Shown here: piece after piece, positions 13,076 to 22,773 of the stretch | How positions within the stretch are numbered: the first letter of the stretch is position 1 | Layout: each line of letters starts with the position of its first letter | DNA from: Oegoconia quadripuncta | Lineage: Eukaryota; Arthropoda; Insecta; Lepidoptera; Autostichidae | Length of the DNA stretch: 64,000 nucleotides | Direction of reading: 5' to 3' | NCBI GenBank assembly: GCA_949316235.1 | Contig: OX438749.1 | Span: 17,128,414 to 17,192,413 of the forward strand | Made by a program: the position numbers and the translations under genes | Notes under the pieces: generated by a model | What the model saw: the letters and a program-made list of their open reading frames with translations, nothing else | What the model was told of the DNA's origin: nothing | Database searches by the model: none

Positions 13076-13410
13076 GGAACTAGATTATTGGTGTAAGTGT
13101 CCTAAATATCTATTTATTTATACAAGATCTAAAATTCACTGTTGTCCTATAGAAAAGAAATTAAGAACATTAAAATGTCAAGGAATTGGAATAGGAATGT
13201 CAGGGATAGGTATAACTCATCTCTCGACAATATTGACATCAATAAAACGTCTATTGTGTCTGGTAGTGCTGTGTCCATAAATGTGTTACTTTATAAAAAA
13301 ATTACAAAAACATCAATTTATAAAATCATTTATTCACAAAATGCTGCCCTGTTGAAACCTCATGAACATTTTTACAAATGTTGCAGTTATCAATACAATA
13401 CACATTATCT

Positions 13411-13416
13411 TTTATT
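13411..13416 (-). terminator. poly(A) signal of the Gemin6-like gene
   Basis: AATAAA on the minus strand, about 36 bases after the stop codon at 13452, in an A+T-rich 3' flank. Confidence 0.6.
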
Positions 13417-13451
13417 TATATTATACATATTATACAAACATATTTCAAGGG

Positions 13452-14660
13452 TTAATTAGGCATAAAGTCTTGAGGCATTTTCTCCATAACTTTTTTTATT
13501 TGCAGAGCAACCACTGGATTTTCAGCGTAAATATCAGATACTTTGTATGGTGGCAATATATTAACAGTACCAACAACTATTTTTGCACCCAATTCAGATA
13601 TTGGAAGCAGGTTCCATTTGAGCCATGCTATTAATCTTGTCCGTCTAGACGATATCTCATGTTCAGATTCAGATGCGGAAAGTCTCAAAGGAGGTGGTTG
13701 CACATCTAATGAGGGTATCCTGTATATATCTATTATAGCATGGCCTGGAATTAATACTGTCTGGAAGTCATCTTCTTTACGTACTGAGAGAATAATGCTG
13801 TAACAAAACATTTCATCATATATTGGTGTCGATTCGGATGTACACCAACTAAACAAAAACCAGTTTTGGAGTGCTGCCGTCGCATCATACTGTTCCAGGC
13901 AGAAAGATACAGTACTACTTTAAAACTGGTTTTAGTTCAGTTGGTGTACATCCGAATCGACACCATTATGACTACAAAAAGCAGAGACTAATAAACATGG
14001 CACTGTAACATAATTGTTGATAGTAAAAGTGACAATTCAATAATTATAATAATTGCAATAGTTAATTAGCTTTGTAAAACCAGAACTTCAGGCATTTGTA
14101 TGGCAATATAGTGAGGGCCTCAATCTATATATGACCCAACTATTAAGTTTCATGCCCAATGACAGACAAACCAATACAGCTCCTTAATGGGAGATCGAGA
14201 GGTCATGATTGACGAGTTTATAACACTCTGCAATACTCATGTGTTCCTTTTTATTATACTTATTATTTTGGAGTCTGTTCAGACTGACTCGAAGGCTGAA
14301 TCCGCCCTTGCAGCTTTTATTGGTTTTCTAGTATAGGTATAACTTATAGTTTGGCACAGACTGCACACTGGCAATTACATTACAGGAATACAGGCGACCG
14401 ATTGCCATGAAATATAAATTTGAAATTGAGTAATGTATGAGTAAATGTGATGAGAAAGGTGCACTATGGGAGTTTAAAAAAAATAATCATCCATTTTGTT
14501 ACCTATGCGATAAAGGATCAATTGAATGTATGAACCCATCGAATGAAACATTCTTAATAAGCTGCACCTTTACATATTGATTAATTAGTAAGAGCACACT
14601 TTCAGGATCTTCTTTGAATACGCTAAATTTTTCATTATAAATTACTTCATCTTCAGCCAT
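13452..14660 (-). CDS. Gemin6-like protein (SMN complex, Sm fold), 2 exons
   Basis: Probable Gemin6, which pairs with Gemin7 as an Sm-like dimer in the SMN complex that assembles spliceosomal snRNP cores. Exon 1 is 14660-14503 and exon 2 is 13797-13452. The join (CATAG | CATTATT) keeps frame and gives 167 aa, the length I recall for human Gemin6. The first 80 residues follow the Gemin6 Sm core: KVQLIKNVSFDGFIHSIDPL resembles the strand pair ending in a T/S-x-DP turn, and TVLIPGHAI resembles the conserved G-I-x-GHA strand of the vertebrate protein. The C-terminal half (about residues 85-167) is less conserved. The intron carries a palindromic MITE only 25 bases from the 3' splice site. Identity rests on pattern memory. 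LSM12 or another Sm-like protein is the main alternative. Confidence 0.75.
13823..13965. mobile_element. palindromic MITE, copy 1
   Basis: Arms of about 45 bp start TTGGTGTCGATTCGGATG and end in the reverse complement, meeting a central loop of about 55 bases. The same element lies at 40507-40652 with its loop in reverse-complement orientation, so it is a dispersed mobile family. It lies in the Gemin6-like intron. Target duplication unclear. Confidence 0.85.
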
Positions 14661-14800
14661 TATTTACTACTGTGAATACAACTTGTTAACACATCCTAAT
14701 GAATTAACTGCTCATGAAAATTAGGCTTGAATAATATAAACAACAAACAAAACCAAAATTTAAAAATATGAAGTAGGCAGGTAAAGGATGAACATCAAAT

Positions 14801-15176
14801 ATTTTTTTTCATTTTATTCACTCCTCTCGGAAAAAGCAAAGGGATCTGAGCCCATACAGCCATGTCTTATTTCTTCAGTTTATAAGTCAGTCTCAGTCAA
14901 AACAAGTAATTCATCGTATACTTGACGTATACAGAGTCTAGTCACGGTCAAGTCTTTCTTCAGTAAAGTGGCAGAATGCTTTACAAATGATTTTGGCGGC
15001 TTCTTGTGGGAACCCGAAAGCTTCGTTACGCACTTTAATTTCCACTTCCCTTGACTTGTATCACTAACTTTTGCTGCACAATATTCTGCCATTATTAAGC
15101 TTCAAAAGTCAGAATACACAAATTTTAAGAATTATAAAGAAAAATGCAACTTCACTCGCCGAAGTCCCGCCAAAAA
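14801..15176 (-). mobile_element. poly(A)-tailed retroposon, copy A
   Basis: On the minus strand the element starts TTTTTGGCGGGACTTCGGCG and ends in an A-rich tail. It contains an open frame of 70 codons (15092-14880) starting MAEYCAAKVSD and including SGSHKKPPKSFVKHSATLLK. Copies B, C and D near 30.1-31.6 kb share over 80% of the sequence by eye. The class is unknown: either a SINE-like retroposon or an amplified processed transcript. Not a recognised gene. Confidence 0.75.
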
Positions 15177-15214
15177 TCCCTCAAAAATATCAAGTTGTTG
15201 CTGTTGTTGTTTTA

Positions 15215-15290
15215 ATTTATCCCAGCAAAGGATAGGCAATGGGACTGAGCCATACAGCCTGTTCTTATGTAGTTTATTTTTAGGTGAATT
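15215..15290 (-). repeat. degenerate retroposon 3' end
   Basis: GGCAATGGGACTGAGCCATA and ACAGCCTGTTCTTAT match the 3' part of the retroposon family (GCAAAGGGATCTGAGCCCAT, ACAGCCATGTCTTAT) with many changes. Likely an older relative lying next to copy A. Confidence 0.45.
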
Positions 15291-16600
15291 ATTTTTCGAC
15301 ACATTTCCGAGTCAGAGTTATAACCTAGATCATTTGAATAACTTTCCATATTCGTATCTTATATTATGCTTCCAAAACTTGAATATACAAAATTGAAGAG
15401 GGGATAAAATGTTTCAGAGCATGATGAAAGGTCTTGCAGTAAAGGCAGCATGTTATCTTCATAAATATTGATAAGCTGATCTATTAACACCATCCGGTGA
15501 AAACTGAGCAGGGCTATCAAAATATAAATGGTGAAGAGTTTATTCCAGTCGTCTTCCGTAGTTCAATTGGATGTCCCATTGACGGGACGATGGAAAAAAT
15601 AATTTAACCGTAGACCCATTTGCTTATGGGACTACCGATAATAGTTTTTGATTCACTATCGTTTTTCTATGATACCATTAATAGAGACGTATTATAATAT
15701 GAAAAGAAATATAACTCAATCAAATTTTCAAATCCGTGTTTAGAGAGCAGTCTGTGCATAAATTACTTATTTTTTCTGTCAAATATTTTCAGATACAATA
15801 TTTAAATATTATTTTGATAAATACATTTAGGTAAGATATTTGATCAAGACATTTCCCATTTAAGTTTGTGAGGATTAAAAAGATCATTCCTTAAGAGGGT
15901 CCGACTTTGTATTAGAGTGGAAGGCCGGCAATTCGAACACCGAATAACTGTGTTTGATTAATTAGTGTATGAAAATAATTTTATTTAGTAATATTTGTGT
16001 TAATTTTTAGTTCAAAATGTGTATTTTATTTAACTTTTGCTTACCTTTTAAATAAATAGTCTTTTTTTTTACTAGTATAATAATAAACTCCATAATTTTG
16101 GATATTCCGCTTTGTATAGTGCGAAACAGATAATAAATTTTGTGTAGTGCGAGTGCGAAAGATTTAATTTAGTTACTATTATTTAATTATCCTTTTTCTC
16201 ATGTAAGGGACTGCTGTCTTTATGAGAAATGAAGTATCTTTGAACTGATAATTAACAATGCTAGGCAAAAAACCAAACAGTGACACTTTTACTAAGGTAT
16301 TTTTTTTTGTCTGGTAAATCAGCCCTTCATCTATCTTCCTCTTTCGTTTTGTCAGAATGAAGGTGTATTCTTTTGGCAGGTAAACTAATACAGGCAGGCA
16401 AGATACATTTTTATGTAGTTTAAAAATGTATTCAGATTTAGAATGTTGTGAAAAACGTTATGTCAAATTGAGTGCCTATTACTGTGTTTATAATTATCTT
16501 TATTATTTTGAATATACCTATTTATCTATGTGATTGTATAGTGTTCTTATTAGTTTCTAGATTCGAGTATCGGTGGTTATCACTACCTTTATCTCCAATA
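15291..16600. other. intergenic; right part may hold the copia 5' LTR
   Basis: No exon recognised. The primer-binding site at 16601 implies that the 5' LTR of the copia element ends just before it. Its left edge cannot be placed because no second LTR is present for comparison. Confidence 0.4.
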
Positions 16601-16609
16601 GGTTATGGG
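16601..16609 (+). other. copia primer-binding site
   Basis: GGTTATGGG is the core that copia-type elements of insects use to pair with an internal half of initiator tRNA-Met. It lies 25 bases before the Gag start codon, where a primer site should be. Confidence 0.6.
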
Positions 16610-16634
16610 AACATTTTTCTAGTTACTACTAAAT

Positions 16635-17752
16635 ATGGATGACAATACGTCACATGGAAGAGGTAGTGGAAATGGAGGAAATCCACCAAGAATAGTAAGT
16701 GATGAGTTAGTAACGCACACATATGGTAGTAGCAACCTACCACCTATAGAAAAGTTGGATGGACAGGGAAATTACGCAACATGGCGCTTCCAGATGGAGT
16801 TATATTTAATACATGAGGATTTATTACAATATACTGAGAACACTCCAGATCCAACTGACGTATTAGGTACGAAACGTGACCAAAGGACACGCGCTAAGAT
16901 ATGTCTGATGATTAAGTCTCATTGTTTGATACATGTTCGACAAACAACGAATTCCAAAGAAGCTTGGAATGCTTTAAGATCAGTTTTCGAAGATAGTGGC
17001 GTGAATAATAGATGTCGTCTATTGAGTAAATTAGTAAGCTTAAAGTTAGAGCAATTTGTTAGCATGCGAGTATATATGTAACTGAAGTGCTAAATTCGGC
17101 TCAAAGCCTTAGAGACATAGGCAAAGAAGTTGATGATAAGTTTTTAGCAGCTCTAATGCTACAAGGCTTAACTGCCGAGTACAATCCGTTAAGATTGGCA
17201 ATAGAGAACTCGAATGTCATTTTAACCACGGATTATGTAAAAACAAAGCTTTTACAGTTAGATGACCATCCTAGTACTTCTACTAGCAATACCCCGATGA
17301 GTGCTGCACTGTATATCAACAAAAGAAAAGGAAACAAACGAAATGTAAAGAAAGTTCTAAAATGTTACATATGTAATGGATCACACAAAGCAATTGATTG
17401 TCCTGATAATCCATCTAAGAAGAAAGATAGTAAAGGAAATAGTTACATTGCTCTTTCAGCTGTCGAAAAAGCAAACAATTCGGAATGGATTTTGGATTCT
17501 GGTGCTTCGTCACATATGACAAACCGTAGAGACTGGTTACAGAATTATGTTCAGCATAGTGTAGTTGAAGTTTCCTGTGCAAATGGTGGTAAGATGCATG
17601 GAGAAGGTAATGGTGATGTATATGGTCGAGAATTTCAGGTAAAAGGTGTAATGTATGTTCCAGAGCTTACTGCAAACTTAATTAGTGTCAGTACCCTAGT
17701 TAGAAAAGGTTATACTGTTGTGTTTTCTGAAAATTCTATTCCATTCTATTAA
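16635..17752 (+). pseudogene. copia Gag and protease segment
   Basis: The start ATG at 16635 begins MDDNTSHGRG. A UBN2-type Gag domain follows, with KLDGQGNYATWRFQMELYL. A stop at 17079 splits it, and the frame resumes at 17087. A zinc knuckle, CYICNGSHKAIDC, has spacing CX2CX3HX4C, one residue short of the usual CX2CX4HX4C. The aspartic protease motif WILDSGASSHMT is intact. The segment ends where a 91-bp repeat insertion begins at 17734. This Gag/protease region is non-functional because of the stop and the insertion. Confidence 0.85.
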
Positions 17753-17824
17753 GAGCCCATAGTGTCCCACTGCTGGGCAAAGGCCTCCCTCATCTGTTTC
17801 CAATAGTTTCTGTTCTTGGCGAGC
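17734..17824. mobile_element. 91-bp retroposed repeat with 11-bp target duplication
   Basis: TTTTCTGAAAA occurs at 17723-17733 and again at 17825-17835. Between them lies a short ATTCTATT-type tail and GAGCCCATAGTGTCCCACTG, a core seen again near 25272. The flanks are copia protein sequence, so the insertion is younger than the copia element. Confidence 0.85.
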
Positions 17825-17838
17825 TTTTCTGAAAAAAG

Positions 17839-19207
17839 ATGAAAAAAGATGGATTAGTGATTCATGGAGATGTGTTGAATGCTTGTACTGAAGAAAATGG
17901 TGTGTACAAAATTAAACAAAATTTACTTCATTCACAGACTTTACAACAACAATCAGTATACACTTCATCTTCGCATGATGATGTTACTCTGTGGCATAGG
18001 AGGATGGCTCACTTGGGTATACATAACATGAGGCTATTAAGGGTTAAGCTGGCAATTGGTGTAAGTTTTCAAAATAATTCTGTCAGTAAGTTGGAATGTG
18101 TATCCTGTGTAATGTGTAATCCTGCAAACGAGACAACCTTTTCCGAAAACTAAAGCTAGAAGAGCTACGGATGTACTAGAGCTTGTACATTCGGATATTT
18201 GTGGTCCAATGCCTGAAATGTCAACTGGAGGTAATAGATATTTCATGACATTGATCGATGATTTTACGAGAAAAACTTTTGTATACTTCATCAAGAATAA
18301 AAGTGAAGTTTATTCGATTTTGGTAGAATTCAAGAATCTGGTAGAGAACCAAACTGGAAAGAAAATGAAGATTCTAAGGTCAGACAATGCCAAGGAATAT
18401 TTGAGTAGAGACGTTACTCAATTTTTAAAAAGTAATGGGATTATTCATCAATTATCAGTTGAATATACACCCGAGCAAAATGGCGTTGCCGAACGAGCAA
18501 ATAGAACTATTAATGACAAAGCTAGAAGCATGATGGAAGACGCAGGGCTTAGTTGTTGTTATTGGGCAGAAGCTGTAAATACAGCAGTCTTTCTTAAGAA
18601 TAGGTCACCTACACTTGCTGTCAAAGGAAAGACTCCTGAAGAAGCGTGGTCGGGTAGGAAAGTTGACCTTAAGATGTTGAGAGTTTTTGGATGTAAGGCC
18701 TTCATGCACATCCCAAGTCAAAAACGGAAGAAGTGGGATTCAAGGAGCAGAGAGTTGTTATTTGTAGGTTATTTTGAAGATTCAAAAGCTTACAGGTTGA
18801 TTGATCCTGTGACGAATAAAATATTTAAAGCGAGAGATGTAATTTTCTTTGAAAATCAATCAGTATCAGGCAAACCGATATTAGTTGAAGAGAAAACTAA
18901 TGAGAGTGTTCCTCTCACGGATACTACGTTAAGGGAACGTCATTTAGAGGTTGAAATTCCAGTAGGAAGACGTGATGTCTGCGTGACTGAAGACATTGTA
19001 AGTCCTAATACTCAACCAGAAAATGAATTGGTTCCAGCGGATGCAACTCAAGGAGGAGTTGATTCCGAAGGTTGGTCAGATGCTACTGAAGAGAGAATAG
19101 TATCTGAAGAGAGAAGATATCCATTAAGGAACAGAGTACCTAAAGAGTTTCCTGATCTTTCCTTCTTTATCAAGCCACTCATAATGAGACAAGCGTGGAA
19201 CCCTTAA
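17839..19207 (+). pseudogene. copia pre-integrase and integrase segment
   Basis: The Gag-pre-integrase motif LWHRRMAHLG lies near 17990. A frame break at about 18120 is followed by an integrase core with LIDDFTRK, RSDNAKEY and NGVAERANR. The spacing from the second Asp to the Glu is 35 residues, so the DD35E triad is intact. The copia-specific region after the core ends in a charged linker rich in Glu, with RRYPLRNRVPKEF near 19120. A second frame break near 19176 separates it from the reverse transcriptase. Confidence 0.85.
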
Positions 19208-20502
19208 CTGATACCGAAGCTTTGTCAGGCCAAAATAAAGAAAATTGGATTAAGGCAATACAAGAGGAATTGTACGCCTTAAAGAAGAACAATACCTGGG
19301 TTTTGGTTGAGCGTACCAAAGACCAGAACGTTATTGATTCAAAGTGGGTTCTTCGAATCAAAAATGAGGCGGGGAATAAGAAGAGATTTAAGGCCAGGTT
19401 AGTCGCACGAGGTTTCAGACAGAGATATGGAGTGGACTACGAAGATACCTTTGCCCCAGTAGTGAGACATGGTACGCTACGGCTGTTATTAGCTTTAGCA
19501 ACAGAGTATAATCTCAAAATACATCATCTGGATGTAAAAACAGCTTTTTTGAATGGAGATCTCTAAGAAACTGTGTATGACACAACCTGAAGGTTTCTTA
19601 GAAAAAGGAAAAGAGAATTATGTGTGTCGTCTTGAAAAATCACTTTATGGATTAAAACAGGCTCCGAGGGCATGGAATCAGAAATTGGATACAGCTCTCA
19701 AGAATATCAATTTTGATAAACTTAAAAATGAGCCCTGTGTTTATATGAGGAAAGACAGCAATAAATGGTTAATTATCGCCGTCTATGTGGGTGATCTGTT
19801 GATTTTCTGGAATGATAAAAAGGAATTGGCTCAAGTAAAGAAACAGTTGATGAACGTTTTCGAAATGAAAGATTTAGGAGAAGCTGAACTTATTTTGGGT
19901 ATGAGACTCACGCAAAGTTCAAGTGGAATTAAACTAGATCAAGAAGCCTACGTTGAGAAGCTCCTTAAGAAATTCAGCTTGGATGACAGCAAAGTAGTTG
20001 CCACGCCCATTGTCCCTGGACAACGCTTAGTTAAACCAAGTGAAGAAAACTATTCACCACCGTCTAACATACCATATCAAGAATTAATTGGTTCCTCAAT
20101 GTACCTAGCAGTGTGTACAAGAGGAGATATAGCTTTTGCAGTGACCTACCTCAGTCAATTTAATAATTGTTTTAAGGAGGAGCATTGGCAAGCTGCTAAA
20201 CGTGTCTTGAGATATTTAAAGGGGACGAAGAGCTATGCTCTAAACTACAGGAAAACAGGACGAGATATTGAAGGTTTTGCTGATGCTGATCATGGAGGTG
20301 ATCAAGACAGGAAGTCTTATTCTGGCTTTGTATTTAGGCTAGCAGGATGTGCCATTTCATGGGAGAGCAAGAAGCAACAGGTTATTGCTTTATCCAGTGC
20401 TGAAGCAGAGTACATTAGTTTATGTCACGCTGCAAAAGAAGCAACCTTTTTGAGACGCTTGCTGAAGGAGTTGACTGAAAAGGATAACATTATCACAATA
20501 TA
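19195..20502 (+). pseudogene. copia reverse transcriptase and RNase H segment
   Basis: The reverse transcriptase begins with [20 protein letters not shown] and [12 protein letters not shown] stop and a frame change at about 19564 interrupt it before VYDTTxxGFL-like sequence resumes as QPEGFLEKG. The catalytic box, normally YVDD, reads YVGD, so one metal-binding Asp is lost. RNase H follows with DADHGGD and ALSSAEAEYISL. The coding sequence stops at DNIITIY, at the mariner junction. The element could not replicate on its own. Confidence 0.85.
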
Positions 20503-22439
20503 CAGGGTGGAAAGTTTCAATGGGGCAGCCAAGGGAGGTACCTTAATCGTTGCAGCTACAAGAAATTGGTCTTAGGAGACTATCCATAATTTTTCAAAAA
20601 AATTTCATTCCCATTCACAGATTTTCAAAAAAATGTACGGTTGATACTAATCGATCCTGTTCCCTGATCAAAAAGTTCTATGGGACCAACTGAGGTTTCA
20701 GTACTAGAAAAGTCAGAAATCAAAAAAAACTTTTTTCATACATTTAAAGTACTTAGATTTTTTTGTCAGGCCATAACAAGAGGTAACTTTTTGTTGTAGC
20801 TACAAAAATGATTAAGAAGATGCATATGCAATCAAACAATAAAATTATTTGAAAAATAATAATTATTTTTATTAATAACTTTATGATATAAGGTGCTCAA
20901 AATGTTCTCCATTTTGATTAATGCATAAATGTATTCGTTTTCGTACTGACCGCGTGGCGGCCAATAATTTATTTGGATGAATTCCATACAAAATTGTACA
21001 GAGCGAGTTTTTTAATTCTTCGACACTGTCATATTTCTTTTTATAAATTTCATTTTTTAAATAGCCCCACAGGAAGAAATCAAGCGGCGTTAAGTCCGGA
21101 CTACGCGCTGGCCAAGAAACAGGGCCATGAGTCCCAATCCACTGCTCACCAAATTGTCTATTCAAAGAACAACGAGTGTTTCGGCTGTTGTGTGCAGGAG
21201 CACCATCTTGTTGAAAATAAACTCTTCGTGATTCTGATAATGGTAGATTATCAATAATGTTTGATACATTTTCTAATATTATGTTATTGTAAGTGTCGGA
21301 ATTTAAGTTGCCCTCATAAAATTCCACCATTACTACTACGTTTCCCTTTAAACCACACCAACAATTAAAAGAAAATCGAATTTGATTATGGGTTTCCCAA
21401 AGTCTGAGAGGTTTTTCTTGGCTCCAATAATGATTATTTCGCCGGTTGTACATACCGTTGTTTGAAAAATTCGTTTCATCAGACCATAATATGTAATCAA
21501 GGAATTGCATATCTCTACTTATTTTCCCATTTAACCATCTGCAGAAAGCTAGTCTACGAGCGGCATCCCCTGTATGTAAAGCTTGAACTAGTCGCCCATG
21601 TCGAAAACATTTATATCCATATTTCTTCCATACTTTCAGTACCAGGGTATGCGAGACATCAACTTCTTTAGTGACGACTCTTGAAGATGTTTCGGGAAAC
21701 GCTTCGACTAATGTTAAAATGGAAATTTCCAAATTTTCGTCTAAAACAAATGGTTGACGTACAGATTTCTTCTTAAAAGAACCACCTTCGGCTAAGTTTC
21801 TCATAAGGTTTGTAATAACCTTTCTGGTTGGTACATGTCGGTTTGGATGTCTGTACCATTGCAACGCAGCAAATGAATTTTTATTATTTACAAAATAAGC
21901 TTCCAGCAAGTCTAAACGTTCAGAATTTGAGCTCATTTTTGCAAAAAATAATAACTAAAAGCACCTACTCGCAAAAGCACACCACACGCAATCAGATTTT
22001 GACATAAGCAACAAAAGAAGGTACGCATTATAAAAAGAAAACAAAGTTCGAAATTTAAAGCTTATTTGAAATTGAACTAGGTAGGTAAGCAAATCTTTTT
22101 TCAGAAAACTATCGAGGTTACGTAAGTTCCAAGTGAAACAAAATTAATTGACTGCATATGTATGGGAAAAGTTTTTTTTGATTTCTAACTTTTCTAGTAC
22201 TGCAACTTCAGTTGGTCCCATGGAACTTTTTGATCAGCATACGAAACAGGATCGTTTAGCACCAAAAAAATTTTTTGTGAGAAATGGTAATTTTATTACT
22301 AACCGTACATTTTTTGAAAATCTGTGAATGGGAATGAAATTTTTTTGAAAAATTATGGATAGTCTCCTAAGACCAATTTCTTGTAGCTGCAACGATTAAG
22401 GTACCTCCCTTGGCTGCCCCATTGAAACTTTCCACTCTG
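20503..22439 (-). mobile_element. mariner-like DNA transposon, DD41D (rosa-like), full length
   Basis: The element is 1937 bp with outer ends CAGGGTGGAAAG and CTTTCCACTCTG, flanked by TA on each side. The terminal inverted repeats are long: about 130 bp are nearly identical, then similarity continues with indels to about 240-280 bp. The transposase gene lies between them on the minus strand. It is inserted in copia RNase H sequence. Confidence 0.92.
20881..21936 (-). CDS. mariner DD41D transposase, intact
   Basis: A 351-aa transposase that would cut and paste the surrounding element. The N-terminal helix-turn-helix region covers about residues 1-110 (LLEAYFVNNKNSFAAL and a second half around TSSRVVTKEVDVS). 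The catalytic core shows WSDETNF, YFQQDGAPAHNS and WPARSPDLTPLDFFLWG. From the second Asp to the Asp of PLDFFLWG there are 41 intervening residues, which fits the DD41D or rosa group rather than DD34D mariners or DD34E Tc1. There is no stop or frame break. The start ATG at 21936 begins MSSNSERLDLLEAYF and has no close alternative. The length matches the family. The codons look undamaged, so recent arrival is likely. Activity is inferred, not shown. Confidence 0.93.
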   Translation of the reverse strand: MSSNSERLDLLEAYFVNNKNSFAALQWYRHPNRHVPTRKVITNLMRNLAEGGSFKKKSVRQPFVLDENLEISILTLVEAFPETSSRVVTKEVDVSHTLVLKVWKKYGYKCFRHGRLVQALHTGDAARRLAFCRWLNGKISRDMQFLDYILWSDETNFSNNGMYNRRNNHYWSQEKPLRLWETHNQIRFSFNCWCGLKGNVVVMVEFYEGNLNSDTYNNIILENVSNIIDNLPLSESRRVYFQQDGAPAHNSRNTRCSLNRQFGEQWIGTHGPVSWPARSPDLTPLDFFLWGYLKNEIYKKKYDSVEELKNSLCTILYGIHPNKLLAATRSVRKRIHLCINQNGEHFEHLIS

Positions 22440-22773
22440 TATAATCAGTGTACGTAGGTATGTATAGATAGATTTAATTCCTCAACCAAACGCTGGCAGC
22501 AGCACTGTCTATACATGCAAATTTAACCACGGAGTTGCCACTCTTTCTCGGTAAATAGTTACTATACTCTTTGGTTTCAACGTTTTAGCAACGTTATGCA
22601 TCATACCAACCAAAGCTAACTTCACACGCTGTTGCCTAGTTAAGTAATATTAATATAGCACTTTTATTTATCTCATAATGTTATCGGCAAAGACGGCGCC
22701 AAGGGGCTCAACTACATAACCACTCATTCTTTTTATTTGATAAGTAAAGATAGTAGGTAGGTACATATGCTAA

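Larger units (their letters stand above)
16601..20502 (+). mobile_element. Ty1/copia LTR retrotransposon, defective and 3'-truncated
   Basis: The domain order Gag - zinc knuckle - protease - integrase - reverse transcriptase - RNase H is the Ty1/copia order. Several stops and frame breaks occur (about 17082, 17734-17836, 18120, 19176, 19564), so it cannot encode one polyprotein. The right end stops within RNase H, where a mariner begins at 20503. No matching copia sequence or 3' LTR is visible beyond the mariner. Confidence 0.9.

Noticed and set aside
14880..15092. 70-aa reading frame as a host gene
   Set aside because: It lies inside a multi-copy poly(A)-tailed retroposon. Copies B and C carry frame differences near its start, so no independent gene is called.
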